This document shows positions 1 through 7,340 of a DNA stretch of 64,000 nucleotides, piece after piece. Source of the DNA: an uncultured bacterium (GTDB taxonomy: Bacteria > Cyanobacteriota > Vampirovibrionia > Gastranaerophilales > Gastranaerophilaceae); the NCBI GenBank assembly GCA_948684385.1, contig CAPQCU010000010.1, positions 1-64,000 on the forward strand, given 5' to 3'. Position 1 is the stretch's first letter, and each line of letters begins with the position of its first letter. The notes below the pieces were generated by a model. It did not search any database, was not told the DNA's origin, and worked only from the letters and a program-made list of their open reading frames with translations. A program made the position numbers and the translations under genes.

Positions 1-101
1 GAGCAAACGGCGGCGGACGTCCGAATTTCGCGCAGGGCGGTGTGAAAGACGCAGCAAAGCTTGATGAGATACTCGAAAAAGTCGAAAATGATTTGAAATA
101 G
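1..101 (+). CDS. alaS: Alanine--tRNA ligase, C-terminal end (partial)
   Basis: The window opens inside this gene; the frame starts at base 3 and ends at the TAG at 99-101. The 32 visible residues begin ANGGGRPNFAQGGVKDAAKL, the glycine-rich GGGRPxxAQxGGxD signature at the end of the DHHA1 domain of bacterial AlaRS. AlaRS charges tRNA-Ala with alanine in the cytoplasm, and this domain takes part in tRNA recognition and oligomerisation. The catalytic and editing domains lie upstream of the window. A strong terminator follows 10 bases after the stop, so it ends its transcription unit. The fragment is short but the motif is distinctive. Confidence 0.85.
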   Translation, partial: ANGGGRPNFAQGGVKDAAKLDEILEKVENDLK

Positions 102-110
102 ATATTTAAA

Positions 111-146
111 GTGGGCGAAGCCTGAAAGGCTTCGCCCACTTTGTAT
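111..146 (+). terminator. Rho-independent terminator after alaS
   Basis: A perfect 12-bp stem (GTGGGCGAAGCC / GGCTTCGCCCAC at 111-122 and 128-139) with loop TGAAA is followed by TTTGTATT. A nearly identical stem and loop closes mnmG at 26350. Confidence 0.85.
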
Positions 147-173
147 TGCAACTCTATGAAAACGAGTTATAAT
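146..173 (+). promoter_or_regulatory. Candidate sigma-70-type promoter for the EF-hand pair
   Basis: TTGCAA at 146-151, a 16-base spacer and a perfect TATAAT at 168-173, with a second TATAAT at 174-179. The acpP promoter at 6963 has the same TTGCAA-N16-TATAAT layout. Transcription would start near base 180, which bears on where the first EF-hand protein starts. Confidence 0.5.
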
Positions 174-179
174 TATAAT

Positions 180-743
180 ATGGAAGTTAATAACAATAAT
201 TTAATGCTCAATTCGCAGGTGATGAAATCTTCGTTTAGCCCCATAGCTTCTATGAATTCTAAAGCTAAAGGTGCTGTTTATGCTGAAAAAGGTCAGCCGA
301 TGTATCAAAAGGATATGGATAAAGACGAAGACGGCATTATCACTTTGCAGGAATTTAACGATTATTGCGATGAGAATGATATAAGCTACGCTCAAAGAAA
401 ACAGATGCTTGAAAATCGGCTCCAATACCAGCTTAATACAGAACATGCTAAAGCGAGCGAAGAAGTGCGTAAAATCCAACCTGAGATAGAGAAAGTTTAT
501 GCAGAAGAGGGTGACGAAGAATACGACAAAGCTATGGACGAAGACGGCGACGGCAAGGTTACTTATGATGAGTACATGAAATACTGCAATGAACAAGAAG
601 AGACAAAAGAAAAAGAACCTTCTAATGCAAAAATGGAGCGGGAAGACGAAGAAGTCGTGATTAAAAACCCTGTAAAGGCTGTTTCAACTTATGAACAAAC
701 AGAAAAGGGCGACAAAGAAGGCAAAATAGAGGAAAAGGCTTGA
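180..743 (+). CDS. EF-hand protein with two calcium-binding loops
   Basis: About 187 residues. Two canonical EF-hand loops are visible: DKDEDGIITLQE (about 47-58) and DEDGDGKVTYDE (about 120-131), both with D1, D3, D5, G6 and E12, so calcium binding is likely. Each loop is preceded by the same spacer, VYAExGxxxYxxxMD, making a repeated module of about 25 residues. The C-terminal third is highly charged. The next gene is a homologue starting two bases after this stop. The start is uncertain: an ATG at 156 lies upstream of the likely -10, and ATGs at 204 and 222 are also in frame. None has a clear ribosome site. No signal peptide is visible; the function is unknown. Confidence 0.7.
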   Translation: MEVNNNNLMLNSQVMKSSFSPIASMNSKAKGAVYAEKGQPMYQKDMDKDEDGIITLQEFNDYCDENDISYAQRKQMLENRLQYQLNTEHAKASEEVRKIQPEIEKVYAEEGDEEYDKAMDEDGDGKVTYDEYMKYCNEQEETKEKEPSNAKMEREDEEVVIKNPVKAVSTYEQTEKGDKEGKIEEKA

Positions 744-744
744 T

Positions 745-1191
745 ATGACAGGTGGAATAGAATTAAATTTACAATTATTGCAATCTATGGTTGGTAGCTC
801 TGCTCAAAATGGTACAAGCCAAAAAGCAGAACCTTTGGTTTACGCAAAAGAAGGCGATCCTTTGTATAACGAAGAGATGGACGCTGATAAAGATGGTGTA
901 ATTACCATGGAAGAGTACGAAGAGTATCGCAAAGAAAACAGCGGCGGTACAGAAGAAGCTGTTCAAAAAGCTCAGGGAATGGCAGATTCAATGATAAAGA
1001 AAGATTTGATGGAGTATGATGAGTATATGAAATACGCTGAATCAACTCCTGTCGTGGACACATCTGCTAAGGTTGAAGTCCGGAACACTCAGGAAGCAGG
1101 TTTGGTGATGCGTAATGTAGGCAAAGCCCTGACAAACTATTCTCATTCGCAGATTAAAATGCCAGAAGCAAAGATTGAGCGTAATATATAA
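745..1191 (+). CDS. EF-hand protein, tandem paralogue
   Basis: 148 residues. One canonical EF-hand loop, DADKDGVITMEE (46-57), sits behind the same VYAKEGxxxYxxxMD spacer as in the upstream protein. A second site around 88-100 keeps the exiting helix (DEYMKY) but has lost the DxDxDG loop, so it is probably degenerate. The end (VMRNVGKALTNYSHS) resembles the end of the upstream protein (VIKNPVKAVSTYEQT), so the pair arose by tandem duplication. It is translated two bases after the upstream stop and must be co-transcribed. Calcium sensing or calcium-dependent stabilisation is an inference; no partner is identifiable. Confidence 0.7.
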   Translation: MTGGIELNLQLLQSMVGSSAQNGTSQKAEPLVYAKEGDPLYNEEMDADKDGVITMEEYEEYRKENSGGTEEAVQKAQGMADSMIKKDLMEYDEYMKYAESTPVVDTSAKVEVRNTQEAGLVMRNVGKALTNYSHSQIKMPEAKIERNI

Positions 1192-1196
1192 GATTT

Positions 1197-1766
1197 TTAT
1201 AATTCAATTTCGCCCTGACGAAAAATTATAACCTTACCATCTTTAAATCCTGCAACCGTTGAAGCTCTGCCCTGAGCTTCGTGACCTCCGGATTGGATTA
1301 TAAGGTCGACTTTATCGCCAATATATTTAACGGCTTCTTCATAAGTTAAAGCTGCAGGTTCTCCTGAGAGGTTTGCGCTTGTTGTTGCAAGAACTCTGCC
1401 GTCTATGTTTCTGCAAATTTCTGCAAAAGTTTCGTTGTCAGGAATTCTGACTCCGACAGTCGGCATTCCTGAGGTGATGTAGTCAGGTGTTTTATCTGAT
1501 TTTTCCAGAACGAGCGTAAGCGCACCCGGGAAATGCTTTTTGATAAGTCTTTGAGCTTCTTTTTCAATCGGCTGTTTTACGTAATCAAGCAGGTTGTAAA
1601 ACTCGTCACTCATTAAGATTAGCGGCTTTTTTCCGTCACGATGTTTTATGTTGTAAATCTTTTTAACGGCTTGTTCATTATCAGGCAGGCATCCGAGCCC
1701 CCATACTGTGTCTGTAACAAAAGCAATCACTCCGCCGTTTTTTAAAATCTCATTAACTTTATTCAT
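1197..1766 (-). CDS. tsaC: L-threonylcarbamoyladenylate synthase (Sua5/YrdC/TsaC family)
   Basis: 189 residues, the usual size of the single-domain YrdC/TsaC form. Visible motifs are TDTVWGLG (18-25), KHRDGKKPLI (41-50), ATTSANLSGEPA (about 127-138) and the terminal STVAGF. In this family the enzyme makes threonylcarbamoyl-AMP from threonine, bicarbonate and ATP, the first step of t6A37 modification of ANN-decoding tRNAs in the cytoplasm. It is convergent with the EF-hand pair (six bases between stops) and divergent from the gene at 1833. tcdA, which acts later on the same modification, is at 52310. Confidence 0.92.
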   Translation of the reverse strand: MNKVNEILKNGGVIAFVTDTVWGLGCLPDNEQAVKKIYNIKHRDGKKPLILMSDEFYNLLDYVKQPIEKEAQRLIKKHFPGALTLVLEKSDKTPDYITSGMPTVGVRIPDNETFAEICRNIDGRVLATTSANLSGEPAALTYEEAVKYIGDKVDLIIQSGGHEAQGRASTVAGFKDGKVIIFRQGEIEL

Positions 1767-1832
1767 ACTTACTACTCACTATTAACTTTTTATATTATAA
1801 TATACCTATGTTTAAAATAAAAGGAGAACGAC

Positions 1833-2081
1833 ATGGTTCAACAATTTAACACACCGCAGAAAACAAGAACAGCTGTAATTTTGTTTTTAAAAGGTTCTGC
1901 AACTCCAATTGTAATGTATTTTGACAATTCTCAGGCGGTTTATGCTGAGCTCAAACAGCTTATGAAAAGCCCGACTCCTGTGCTTGTTGAAAAAGAACCG
2001 ATGGGGCCAATCAAAAAACTTTGTTTTGTTTCAACACAGATTGCAGGAGTAGTTTTGCAGGAAGAACCTTATGTCCAATAA
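1833..2081 (+). CDS. Conserved small protein of unknown function upstream of yceD
   Basis: 82 residues, preceded by a good ribosome site (AAGGAG, 7 bases before the ATG). The chain has three short hydrophobic strands (TAVILFLKG, TPIVMYFDN, LCFVSTQIAGVVL) and reads as a small soluble beta-rich domain; no catalytic motif or signal peptide is seen. Its end overlaps the start of yceD by 11 bases, so the two are translationally coupled, which hints at a link to ribosomal RNA or ribosome metabolism. I do not recognise the family. Confidence 0.75.
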   Translation: MVQQFNTPQKTRTAVILFLKGSATPIVMYFDNSQAVYAELKQLMKSPTPVLVEKEPMGPIKKLCFVSTQIAGVVLQEEPYVQ

Positions 2082-2556
2082 AATTTTAATCGAAGATATT
2101 GAACGCGAGCCAAATAAGACTCTTCATTATGAATTTGATGATGAAATTAAAGAGCTTGAAGGCTGCAGGCTTCGCGCAGATTTAGAAATCAAATCACTCG
2201 GAGGTTTTATTGAAGTAAAAGGCGAAGCGTCCGGAGTCGTTACTCTTGAATGTGACAGATGTTTGAATAAATTTGAATATGATTTAGAGTTCGATATTGA
2301 CGAAACTTATGCAAAACATTCGCTTTATGATGAGTATTCTCAGGAGGTTGAACTCCAGTCAGGACAGTTTATTACAGATTTGAACGGCGCAAAAGAGATT
2401 GATCTTTATGACTTATTGTATCAATCTGTAATATTAGCTTTACCAAATAAAAATGTTTGTGGTATAAATTGTAATGAGGGATTATTTGTGTCTGAAGAAG
2501 ATATGGAAATTCACGATGACAGAATGGATGTGTTTAAAAACATCAAAATTGATTAA
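2071..2556 (+). CDS. yceD: YceD/DUF177 family protein
   Basis: 161 residues. The core VTLECDRCLNKFEYDLEFDI (about 50-69) is the DUF177/YceD signature, with the CxxC pair that may hold a metal. A second cysteine pair (CGINC) lies near 130. In many bacteria this gene sits directly before rpmF and is linked to 23S rRNA accumulation; the same yceD-rpmF-plsX-fab order is seen here. The start overlaps the end of the upstream gene. Confidence 0.88.
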   Translation: MSNKILIEDIEREPNKTLHYEFDDEIKELEGCRLRADLEIKSLGGFIEVKGEASGVVTLECDRCLNKFEYDLEFDIDETYAKHSLYDEYSQEVELQSGQFITDLNGAKEIDLYDLLYQSVILALPNKNVCGINCNEGLFVSEEDMEIHDDRMDVFKNIKID

Positions 2557-2697
2557 CCCAAATAGTACAATACTAGAAAGGATGAAACCGTAACAATAAT
2601 AAAGTATTTTGTCAGGGAAGTGTAAAATAAGCCAGTAGTATAAAATACAAAATACGGTGGAATGAATACTAAAAACTAGAAAGGATGATATAAAAAA
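2557..2697 (+). promoter_or_regulatory. rpmF leader with a 14-bp direct repeat
   Basis: This 141-base gap contains ACTAGAAAGGATGA twice, at 2572-2585 and 2675-2688. The second copy supplies the ribosome site of rpmF. The first would start a three-codon ORF (ATG-AAA-CCG-TAA at 2582). The spacer holds a second short repeat of AAAATAC. It could be a leader for feedback control of L32, or simply a duplicated initiation region. Confidence 0.35.
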
Positions 2698-3009
2698 ATG
2701 GCAGTACCAAAGAAAAGAACAGGGCATAGCGCTCAAGGAAAAAGAAGATCAAACTGGAAGGCTTCAAAGCCTGAAATTACAACTTGTCCAAACTGCGGAG
2801 CAAAAGCTTTGACTCACACAGTTTGCACAGCTTGCGGAACTTACAAAGGTAAAGTAGTTTCTAAAAAAGCAGAAGGCTATGTTGAAGAAGTTAAAGAAGA
2901 AAAGAAATCAAAAAAAGCTTCTAAGAAGGCTGAAGAAGTTGTAGAAACTCCTGCAGTAGAAGAAGCAAAAGTTGAAGAAGTTAAAGAAGAAGCTTCAACT
3001 GAAGAGTAG
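2698..3009 (+). CDS. rpmF: 50S ribosomal protein L32 with a long charged tail
   Basis: 103 residues. Residues 1-60 are a normal L32: the start MAVPKKRTGHSAQGKRRSNW and a zinc site built from CPNC and CTAC. The remaining 43 or so residues are an added Lys/Glu tail with repeated VEEVKEE and KKASKKAEE units; typical L32 ends at about 57-60 residues. The ribosome site is AAGGATG, within the repeated leader segment. It lies between yceD and plsX, the usual place. The tail is low complexity and its role is unknown. Confidence 0.93.
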   Translation: MAVPKKRTGHSAQGKRRSNWKASKPEITTCPNCGAKALTHTVCTACGTYKGKVVSKKAEGYVEEVKEEKKSKKASKKAEEVVETPAVEEAKVEEVKEEASTEE

Positions 3010-3014
3010 TTCTA

Positions 3015-3036
3015 AAGGTGCGGTTTTACCGCACCT
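3015..3036 (+). terminator. Hairpin between rpmF and plsX
   Basis: AGGTGCGGT / ACCGCACCT with a TTT loop forms a perfect 9-bp stem just after the rpmF stop. The following bases (TATCTAAG) are not a T-run, so it may attenuate, or protect the rpmF mRNA end, rather than fully terminate before plsX. Confidence 0.5.
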
Positions 3037-3066
3037 TATCTAAGAGAGATAAAGGGAAGAGTTAAG

Positions 3067-4122
3067 ATGACAACAAGAATAGCTGTAGATGCAATGGGCG
3101 GTGACCATGCGCCATTTGAAATTATAGCAGGAGCTGTGTGGGCTGCTGCAGAATATGGTGTAGCGTTAGAGTTAGTTGGTAAACAAGACCAGATTGAACA
3201 GTGTCTTGAAACTATTCAACAGGAAGGTTTTCTTTCTGATTGCGGTAAAGCCGGCAGAAAACGCAGGGTCAGAGTTGATGTTAAATCTTTGGATATCAAA
3301 ATCACTCATGCTTCTGAAATTATTGAAATGGGCGAAGCTCCGGGGCAGGCTATTCGTAAGAAAAAGAACTCTTCAATTGTGCTTACTGTAAACTCTGTTG
3401 CAACAGGCAGCTCAGACGCTCTGGTAGCAGCAGGTTCAACAGGTGCTGCAATGGCTTCAAGCTTATTTGGATTAGGCAGAATTCCGGGAATTGACAGACC
3501 GGCGATTGCAGTAACACTTCCTACAATGAAAAAACCGATTGTTGTAATCGACGGCGGAGCTAACAGCAATTGTACTCCGCAAATGCTTAAGCAGTTTGCA
3601 ATAATGGGCATGACTTTTTCTGAAAAAGTGCTCGGGGTGGAAAAACCAAGAGTCGGTGTTTTGAACATCGGTGAAGAAGCAGGAAAAGGTAATGAACTCG
3701 CTCAGGCAACTTATAATTTATTGGAAGAAGAAAAAGAAAAGTTTAATTTTATGGGCAATGTTGAAGGCAGAGAATTGTTCCTGAACCATTGCGATGTAGT
3801 TGTGTGCGACGGTTTTGTCGGAAATGTTGTTTTGAAAGTTACAGAGGGAACTTCTTCTCTGCTATTCAAAATGATAAAAGCTCAGTTTAAATCAGATTTT
3901 ATCGGAATGCTGATTGGAATGCTGGCAAAGCCTTTTATGAAAAGAATTTACGAAAAAATCAATTATGAAGAATTTGGCGGATGTTTGCTTTTGGGAGTAA
4001 AAGGTATTACAGTAATATCACACGGCAGAAGCAAAGCTTACGCAATCAAAAATGCCGTGAGAGTAGCTAAAGAAGCTGTAATTACCGGTGTTAACAAAAC
4101 GATTGCAGAAAGCATCGCTTAG
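3067..4122 (+). CDS. plsX: Phosphate acyltransferase PlsX
   Basis: 351 residues, normal for PlsX. The start TTRIAVDAMGGDHAP is the family signature. Other conserved stretches are VAAGSTGAAMA (about 117-127) and NIGEEAGKGNE (about 201-211). PlsX converts acyl-ACP and phosphate to acyl-phosphate, the donor for PlsY in phosphatidic acid synthesis, at the inner membrane face. It heads the plsX-fabH-fabD-fabG-acpP-fabF block. The ribosome site is GGGAAGAG. Confidence 0.95.
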   Translation: MTTRIAVDAMGGDHAPFEIIAGAVWAAAEYGVALELVGKQDQIEQCLETIQQEGFLSDCGKAGRKRRVRVDVKSLDIKITHASEIIEMGEAPGQAIRKKKNSSIVLTVNSVATGSSDALVAAGSTGAAMASSLFGLGRIPGIDRPAIAVTLPTMKKPIVVIDGGANSNCTPQMLKQFAIMGMTFSEKVLGVEKPRVGVLNIGEEAGKGNELAQATYNLLEEEKEKFNFMGNVEGRELFLNHCDVVVCDGFVGNVVLKVTEGTSSLLFKMIKAQFKSDFIGMLIGMLAKPFMKRIYEKINYEEFGGCLLLGVKGITVISHGRSKAYAIKNAVRVAKEAVITGVNKTIAESIA

Positions 4123-4163
4123 GGGCTAAGGTAAAACCGGCTCGGGAAAAGGAGAAGATTTTA

Positions 4164-5174
4164 ATGATAAATAATGCAATACCGTTGAGAATTGCGGGGG
4201 TAGGGTATAGCGTCCCTTCAACGGTGGTTACTAATGATGATTTAACAAAATTATATGACACGTCGGATGAGTGGATTTATTCAAGAACCGGTATTAAAGA
4301 AAGAAGATTGGTTTCAGGTAATGAAAATGCAGTAACTCTGGGGGCTGAAGCTGCCGGAAAAGCTCTTGAGAAGTCAGGTTTAAAAGTAGAAGATATAGAT
4401 ATGGTAATCTGCGCATCTTCTGCACCTCCTGAACTTTATCCTGCAATTGCATGCAGAATTCAGGCGCATCTTGGAATTCCTAATGATGTTCCTGCGTTTG
4501 ATATTACAGCTGCGTGTTCAGGTTTAATTTACGCTTTGAGTATTGCAAGAGGGTTTATTGCGTCAGGCATGTATAAATCAATTCTTCTGGTTGCAACTGA
4601 TAACAATTCAAGGCTTTTAAACTGGGAAGACAGAAGCGCTTCTATTCTTTTCGGAGACGGTGCCGGAGCTGTTGTTGTTACAGCCTCAGAAGACGGAGTT
4701 GACGATATTATTTCAATTGATATCAGGGCAAATGGTTCAATCGGTGATTTGATAAGACTCCCTCTTGCAGGTAAAAATTGTCCGCTTGTAGAGCCGAATG
4801 ACGAGCATCCTCAATTTATTGAAATGAACGGTAAAGAAGTTTATAAATTTGTTGCAAGAGTGCTTCCTCATTATGTTGAAGATATGATTACAAAAGCCGG
4901 TATGAAAGCTGAAGATATTGATTATTTGATACCGCATCAGGCAAATTTGAGAATTATTCAGGCAGTTCAGGAACGTCTCGGCTATTCTGATGAAAAAGTT
5001 GTGACAAATATTAAGTATTATGGAAATACTTCAGCAGCTTCAATTCCTCTTGCAATGGCTGAGGGTGTTGAAAAAGGCAAAGTTAAGCTTGGCTCAACTG
5101 CTGTGCTTTGCGGGTTTGGCGCAGGCATGACCTGGGGCGGAGCAATTGTAAGGTTAAGAGAAGGGATTGTATAA
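4164..5174 (+). CDS. fabH: Beta-ketoacyl-ACP synthase III
   Basis: 336 residues. The KASIII triad is visible: Cys118 in ITAACSGLIYAL, His258 in YLIPHQANLR and Asn288 in YYGNTSAAS. FabH condenses acetyl-CoA with malonyl-ACP to start fatty-acid synthesis in the cytoplasm. It follows plsX by 41 bases, with the ribosome site AAAGGAGAAG, and its stop lies 2 bases before the fabD ATG. All expected active-site residues are present, so a working enzyme is likely. Confidence 0.95.
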   Translation: MINNAIPLRIAGVGYSVPSTVVTNDDLTKLYDTSDEWIYSRTGIKERRLVSGNENAVTLGAEAAGKALEKSGLKVEDIDMVICASSAPPELYPAIACRIQAHLGIPNDVPAFDITAACSGLIYALSIARGFIASGMYKSILLVATDNNSRLLNWEDRSASILFGDGAGAVVVTASEDGVDDIISIDIRANGSIGDLIRLPLAGKNCPLVEPNDEHPQFIEMNGKEVYKFVARVLPHYVEDMITKAGMKAEDIDYLIPHQANLRIIQAVQERLGYSDEKVVTNIKYYGNTSAASIPLAMAEGVEKGKVKLGSTAVLCGFGAGMTWGGAIVRLREGIV

Positions 5175-5176
5175 AT

Positions 5177-6121
5177 ATGAAAAAAGTCGCGTTTTTATTT
5201 CCGGGACAGGGCTCACAGTCTGTAGGTATGGGAAAAGATTTGTATGAAAATTATGAAGCTGCAAAAAATGTTTTTGATACAGCTAATGAAACTTTAGGAA
5301 AAAGCGTTAGTACAATTTGTTTTGAAGGTCCTGAAGAAGATTTGAAACAAACTGTTAATACCCAGCCGGCAATTGTTACAATGTCAATTGCAGCAATGGA
5401 AGCTTTGCGCTCAGAGCTGAATATCGTTCCGGACTATGTTGCAGGTCATTCTCTGGGTGAATACTGTGCAATGTTTGCAGCGGGAGTTATGTCTTTAGAG
5501 ACTACTCTTAAAGCTATTCAAAAACGTGCTGATTTGATGAGCCAGACAAAAGGCGGCTCTATGGCTGCTGTTTTGAATGCGTCAGAAGAACAGTTGAAGG
5601 CAGGCTTAGAAGTTGGTTCAAAAGTTGGTTATGTTGATGTTGCAAACTACAATTCTCCTGCTCAGGTTGTAATTACGGGTGCGGATGACGCAGTTAAAGC
5701 TGCAAGTGATTATTTGCTTGCAAACGGCGTAAGGAGAGTTGTTCCGCTTCCTGTATCAGGTGCGTTCCATTCTAAGTTTATGGAAGAAGCCGGTAAAGAG
5801 TTTGCTTCTTTTGTTTCAGGATTAGAGCTAAATAATGCTTCAATTCCTGTTATAACTAATGTTGATGCTGAAGCTGCAGTTGAAGCTGAAGATTTCAGGG
5901 CAAAAATGCCTAAACAGATTTATTCCTCAGTACATTGGACACAAACTATTCAGAAGATGGCAGCAGAAGGCGTTGATACATTTATTGAAATCGGACCGGG
6001 AAAAGTTCTTGCAGGTTTGAACAAGAAGATTGTACCTGAAGCTGCTGTTTATAATGTATTTGACAAAGCATCATTAGATGCTACTATTGAAGCATTAAAA
6101 GAAAGTATGAGTTTAGTATAA
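5177..6121 (+). CDS. fabD: Malonyl-CoA:ACP transacylase
   Basis: 314 residues from the ATG at 5177, chosen because MKKVAFLFPGQGSQSVG is the family N-terminus; the open frame extends upstream into fabH. The nucleophile is Ser92 in GHSLGEY and the partner histidine is His198 in GAFHSKFM. FabD moves malonyl groups from CoA to ACP, supplying FabH and FabF. It is two bases from fabH, and an 88-base gap separates it from fabG. Confidence 0.95.
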   Translation: MKKVAFLFPGQGSQSVGMGKDLYENYEAAKNVFDTANETLGKSVSTICFEGPEEDLKQTVNTQPAIVTMSIAAMEALRSELNIVPDYVAGHSLGEYCAMFAAGVMSLETTLKAIQKRADLMSQTKGGSMAAVLNASEEQLKAGLEVGSKVGYVDVANYNSPAQVVITGADDAVKAASDYLLANGVRRVVPLPVSGAFHSKFMEEAGKEFASFVSGLELNNASIPVITNVDAEAAVEAEDFRAKMPKQIYSSVHWTQTIQKMAAEGVDTFIEIGPGKVLAGLNKKIVPEAAVYNVFDKASLDATIEALKESMSLV

Positions 6122-6209
6122 GGCGTGTGTCGCCGAAATTTTAGAATAAGGAGAAGGGGTAAATAGAATATAACTATTGTATTTACATCCCATAAATAAG
6201 GAGAAAATT

Positions 6210-6941
6210 ATGACAGAAAGAAAAATTGCTTTAATTACAGGCGGTTCACGCGGTATTGGTTTGGCTTGCGCATTAGAACTTGCTAAAGCAGGATGCGACA
6301 TTATTATTAACGACATTTGTGAAGCAGAAAAAGCTCAGCCTGCGATAGATGAAATCAAAGCTTGCGGAGTTAACGCTTATTTTTATCAATTTGATGTTTC
6401 AAATGATGAGCAGGTACAAGCTGCTGTTGATAAAATGATTAAAGAACACGGCAAAATTGATATTCTTTTAAATAATGCAGGCATTACAAAAGACGGTTTG
6501 TTCTTAAGAATGGATATGGAGCAGTGGGAAAGAGTTATCAAGATTAACTTAACATCAGCTTACTGCGTAACTCACGCTGTTATTAAACACATGTCAAAAG
6601 CTCGTCAGGGTTCTATCATCAATATGTCAAGTATTGTAGGACGTCACGGAAATGCAGGTCAGGCTAACTATTCAGCTTCAAAAGCAGGCTTAATTGGATT
6701 TACCCAGACTCTTGCAAAAGAATTCGGTTCAAGAAATATCCGTGTTAACGCAGTTTGCCCTGGATTTATCCAAACTGCTATGACTGCTGAGCTTGCTAAT
6801 ATTGACGAATATTTAAAAGCAATTCCGATGAAGAGACTTGGAACTCCGGAAGACATCGCTAAAGTTGTTAAGTTCTTAGCTTTAGACACTGATTATGTAA
6901 CAGGTCAGGCTATCGAAGTTGCCGGCGGTTTGATGATATAA
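6210..6941 (+). CDS. fabG: 3-oxoacyl-ACP reductase
   Basis: 243 residues from the ATG at 6210, behind AAGGAG; the frame is open further upstream but those residues are not family-like. It is a classical short-chain dehydrogenase: nucleotide-binding TGGSRGIG (10-17), NNAG (88-91), catalytic Ser140/141, Tyr154 and Lys158 (YSASK), and a C-terminal GQAIEVAGGLMI. It reduces 3-oxoacyl-ACP with NADPH. Of the FASII enzymes in this window it is the only ketoreductase, so it may also serve the aryl-polyene-like cluster at 29-36 kb. Confidence 0.95.
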   Translation: MTERKIALITGGSRGIGLACALELAKAGCDIIINDICEAEKAQPAIDEIKACGVNAYFYQFDVSNDEQVQAAVDKMIKEHGKIDILLNNAGITKDGLFLRMDMEQWERVIKINLTSAYCVTHAVIKHMSKARQGSIINMSSIVGRHGNAGQANYSASKAGLIGFTQTLAKEFGSRNIRVNAVCPGFIQTAMTAELANIDEYLKAIPMKRLGTPEDIAKVVKFLALDTDYVTGQAIEVAGGLMI

Positions 6942-6962
6942 TGTAACAATTTCTTAAATTAA

Positions 6963-6990
6963 TTGCAAAAATATCTTGAAATGGTATAAT
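6963..6990 (+). promoter_or_regulatory. Candidate promoter for acpP (and fabF)
   Basis: TTGCAA at 6963-6968, a 16-base spacer and perfect TATAAT at 6985-6990, about 45 bases before the acpP start. A separate promoter for the abundant carrier protein is common in fab operons. Confidence 0.6.
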
Positions 6991-7034
6991 TCAGTAGAAT
7001 AGTGTATTACACAATAATGAAGAGGATAAAAAAC

Positions 7035-7265
7035 ATGAGTACATTAGAAAAAGTTAAAAAAGTTGTAGTAGACCAATTAAGCTGCGATGAAGCTTTAGTA
7101 ACTCCGGAAGCTAGCTTTACAGCTGATTTGGGTGCTGACTCTTTGGATACAGTTGAATTAGTTATGGCTTTTGAAGAAGAATTCGGATGCGAAATTCCTG
7201 ATGAAGAAGCTGAAAAAATCCAAACTGTTCAAGATGCAGTTAACTACATTGAAGCACACTCATAA
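7035..7265 (+). CDS. acpP: Acyl carrier protein
   Basis: 76 residues from the ATG at 7035 ([15 protein letters not shown]); an in-frame ATG at 7002 is upstream but would lengthen the protein abnormally. The phosphopantetheine site is Ser36 in [13 protein letters not shown]. It is acidic, as expected. It carries growing acyl chains for the FASII enzymes encoded on both sides. Two more, divergent carrier proteins are encoded at 30066 and 30316. Confidence 0.96.
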   Translation: MSTLEKVKKVVVDQLSCDEALVTPEASFTADLGADSLDTVELVMAFEEEFGCEIPDEEAEKIQTVQDAVNYIEAHS

Positions 7266-7284
7266 TTGAGATATCAAGGATTTT

Positions 7285-7317
7285 AAGGGGGTGGGAATAA
7301 TATATTTTCACCTCCTT
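7285..7317 (+). terminator. Hairpin between acpP and fabF
   Basis: AAGGGGGTG (7285-7293) pairs with CACCTCCTT (7309-7317), with one G-T wobble. No clean T-run follows. It may partly terminate after acpP, giving more acpP than fabF transcript. Confidence 0.4.
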
Positions 7318-7340
7318 ATTTATTAATAGGGGAAAATAAG

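Noticed and set aside
201..596. Minus-strand ORF opposite the first EF-hand gene
   Set aside because: It mirrors acidic GAA/GAT codons on the plus strand, giving Phe/Ile-rich nonsense; no ribosome site or family.
5108..5176. Upstream extension of fabD
   Set aside because: The frame is open only because it reads the fabH end out of frame; the family start is MKKVAFLFPGQG.
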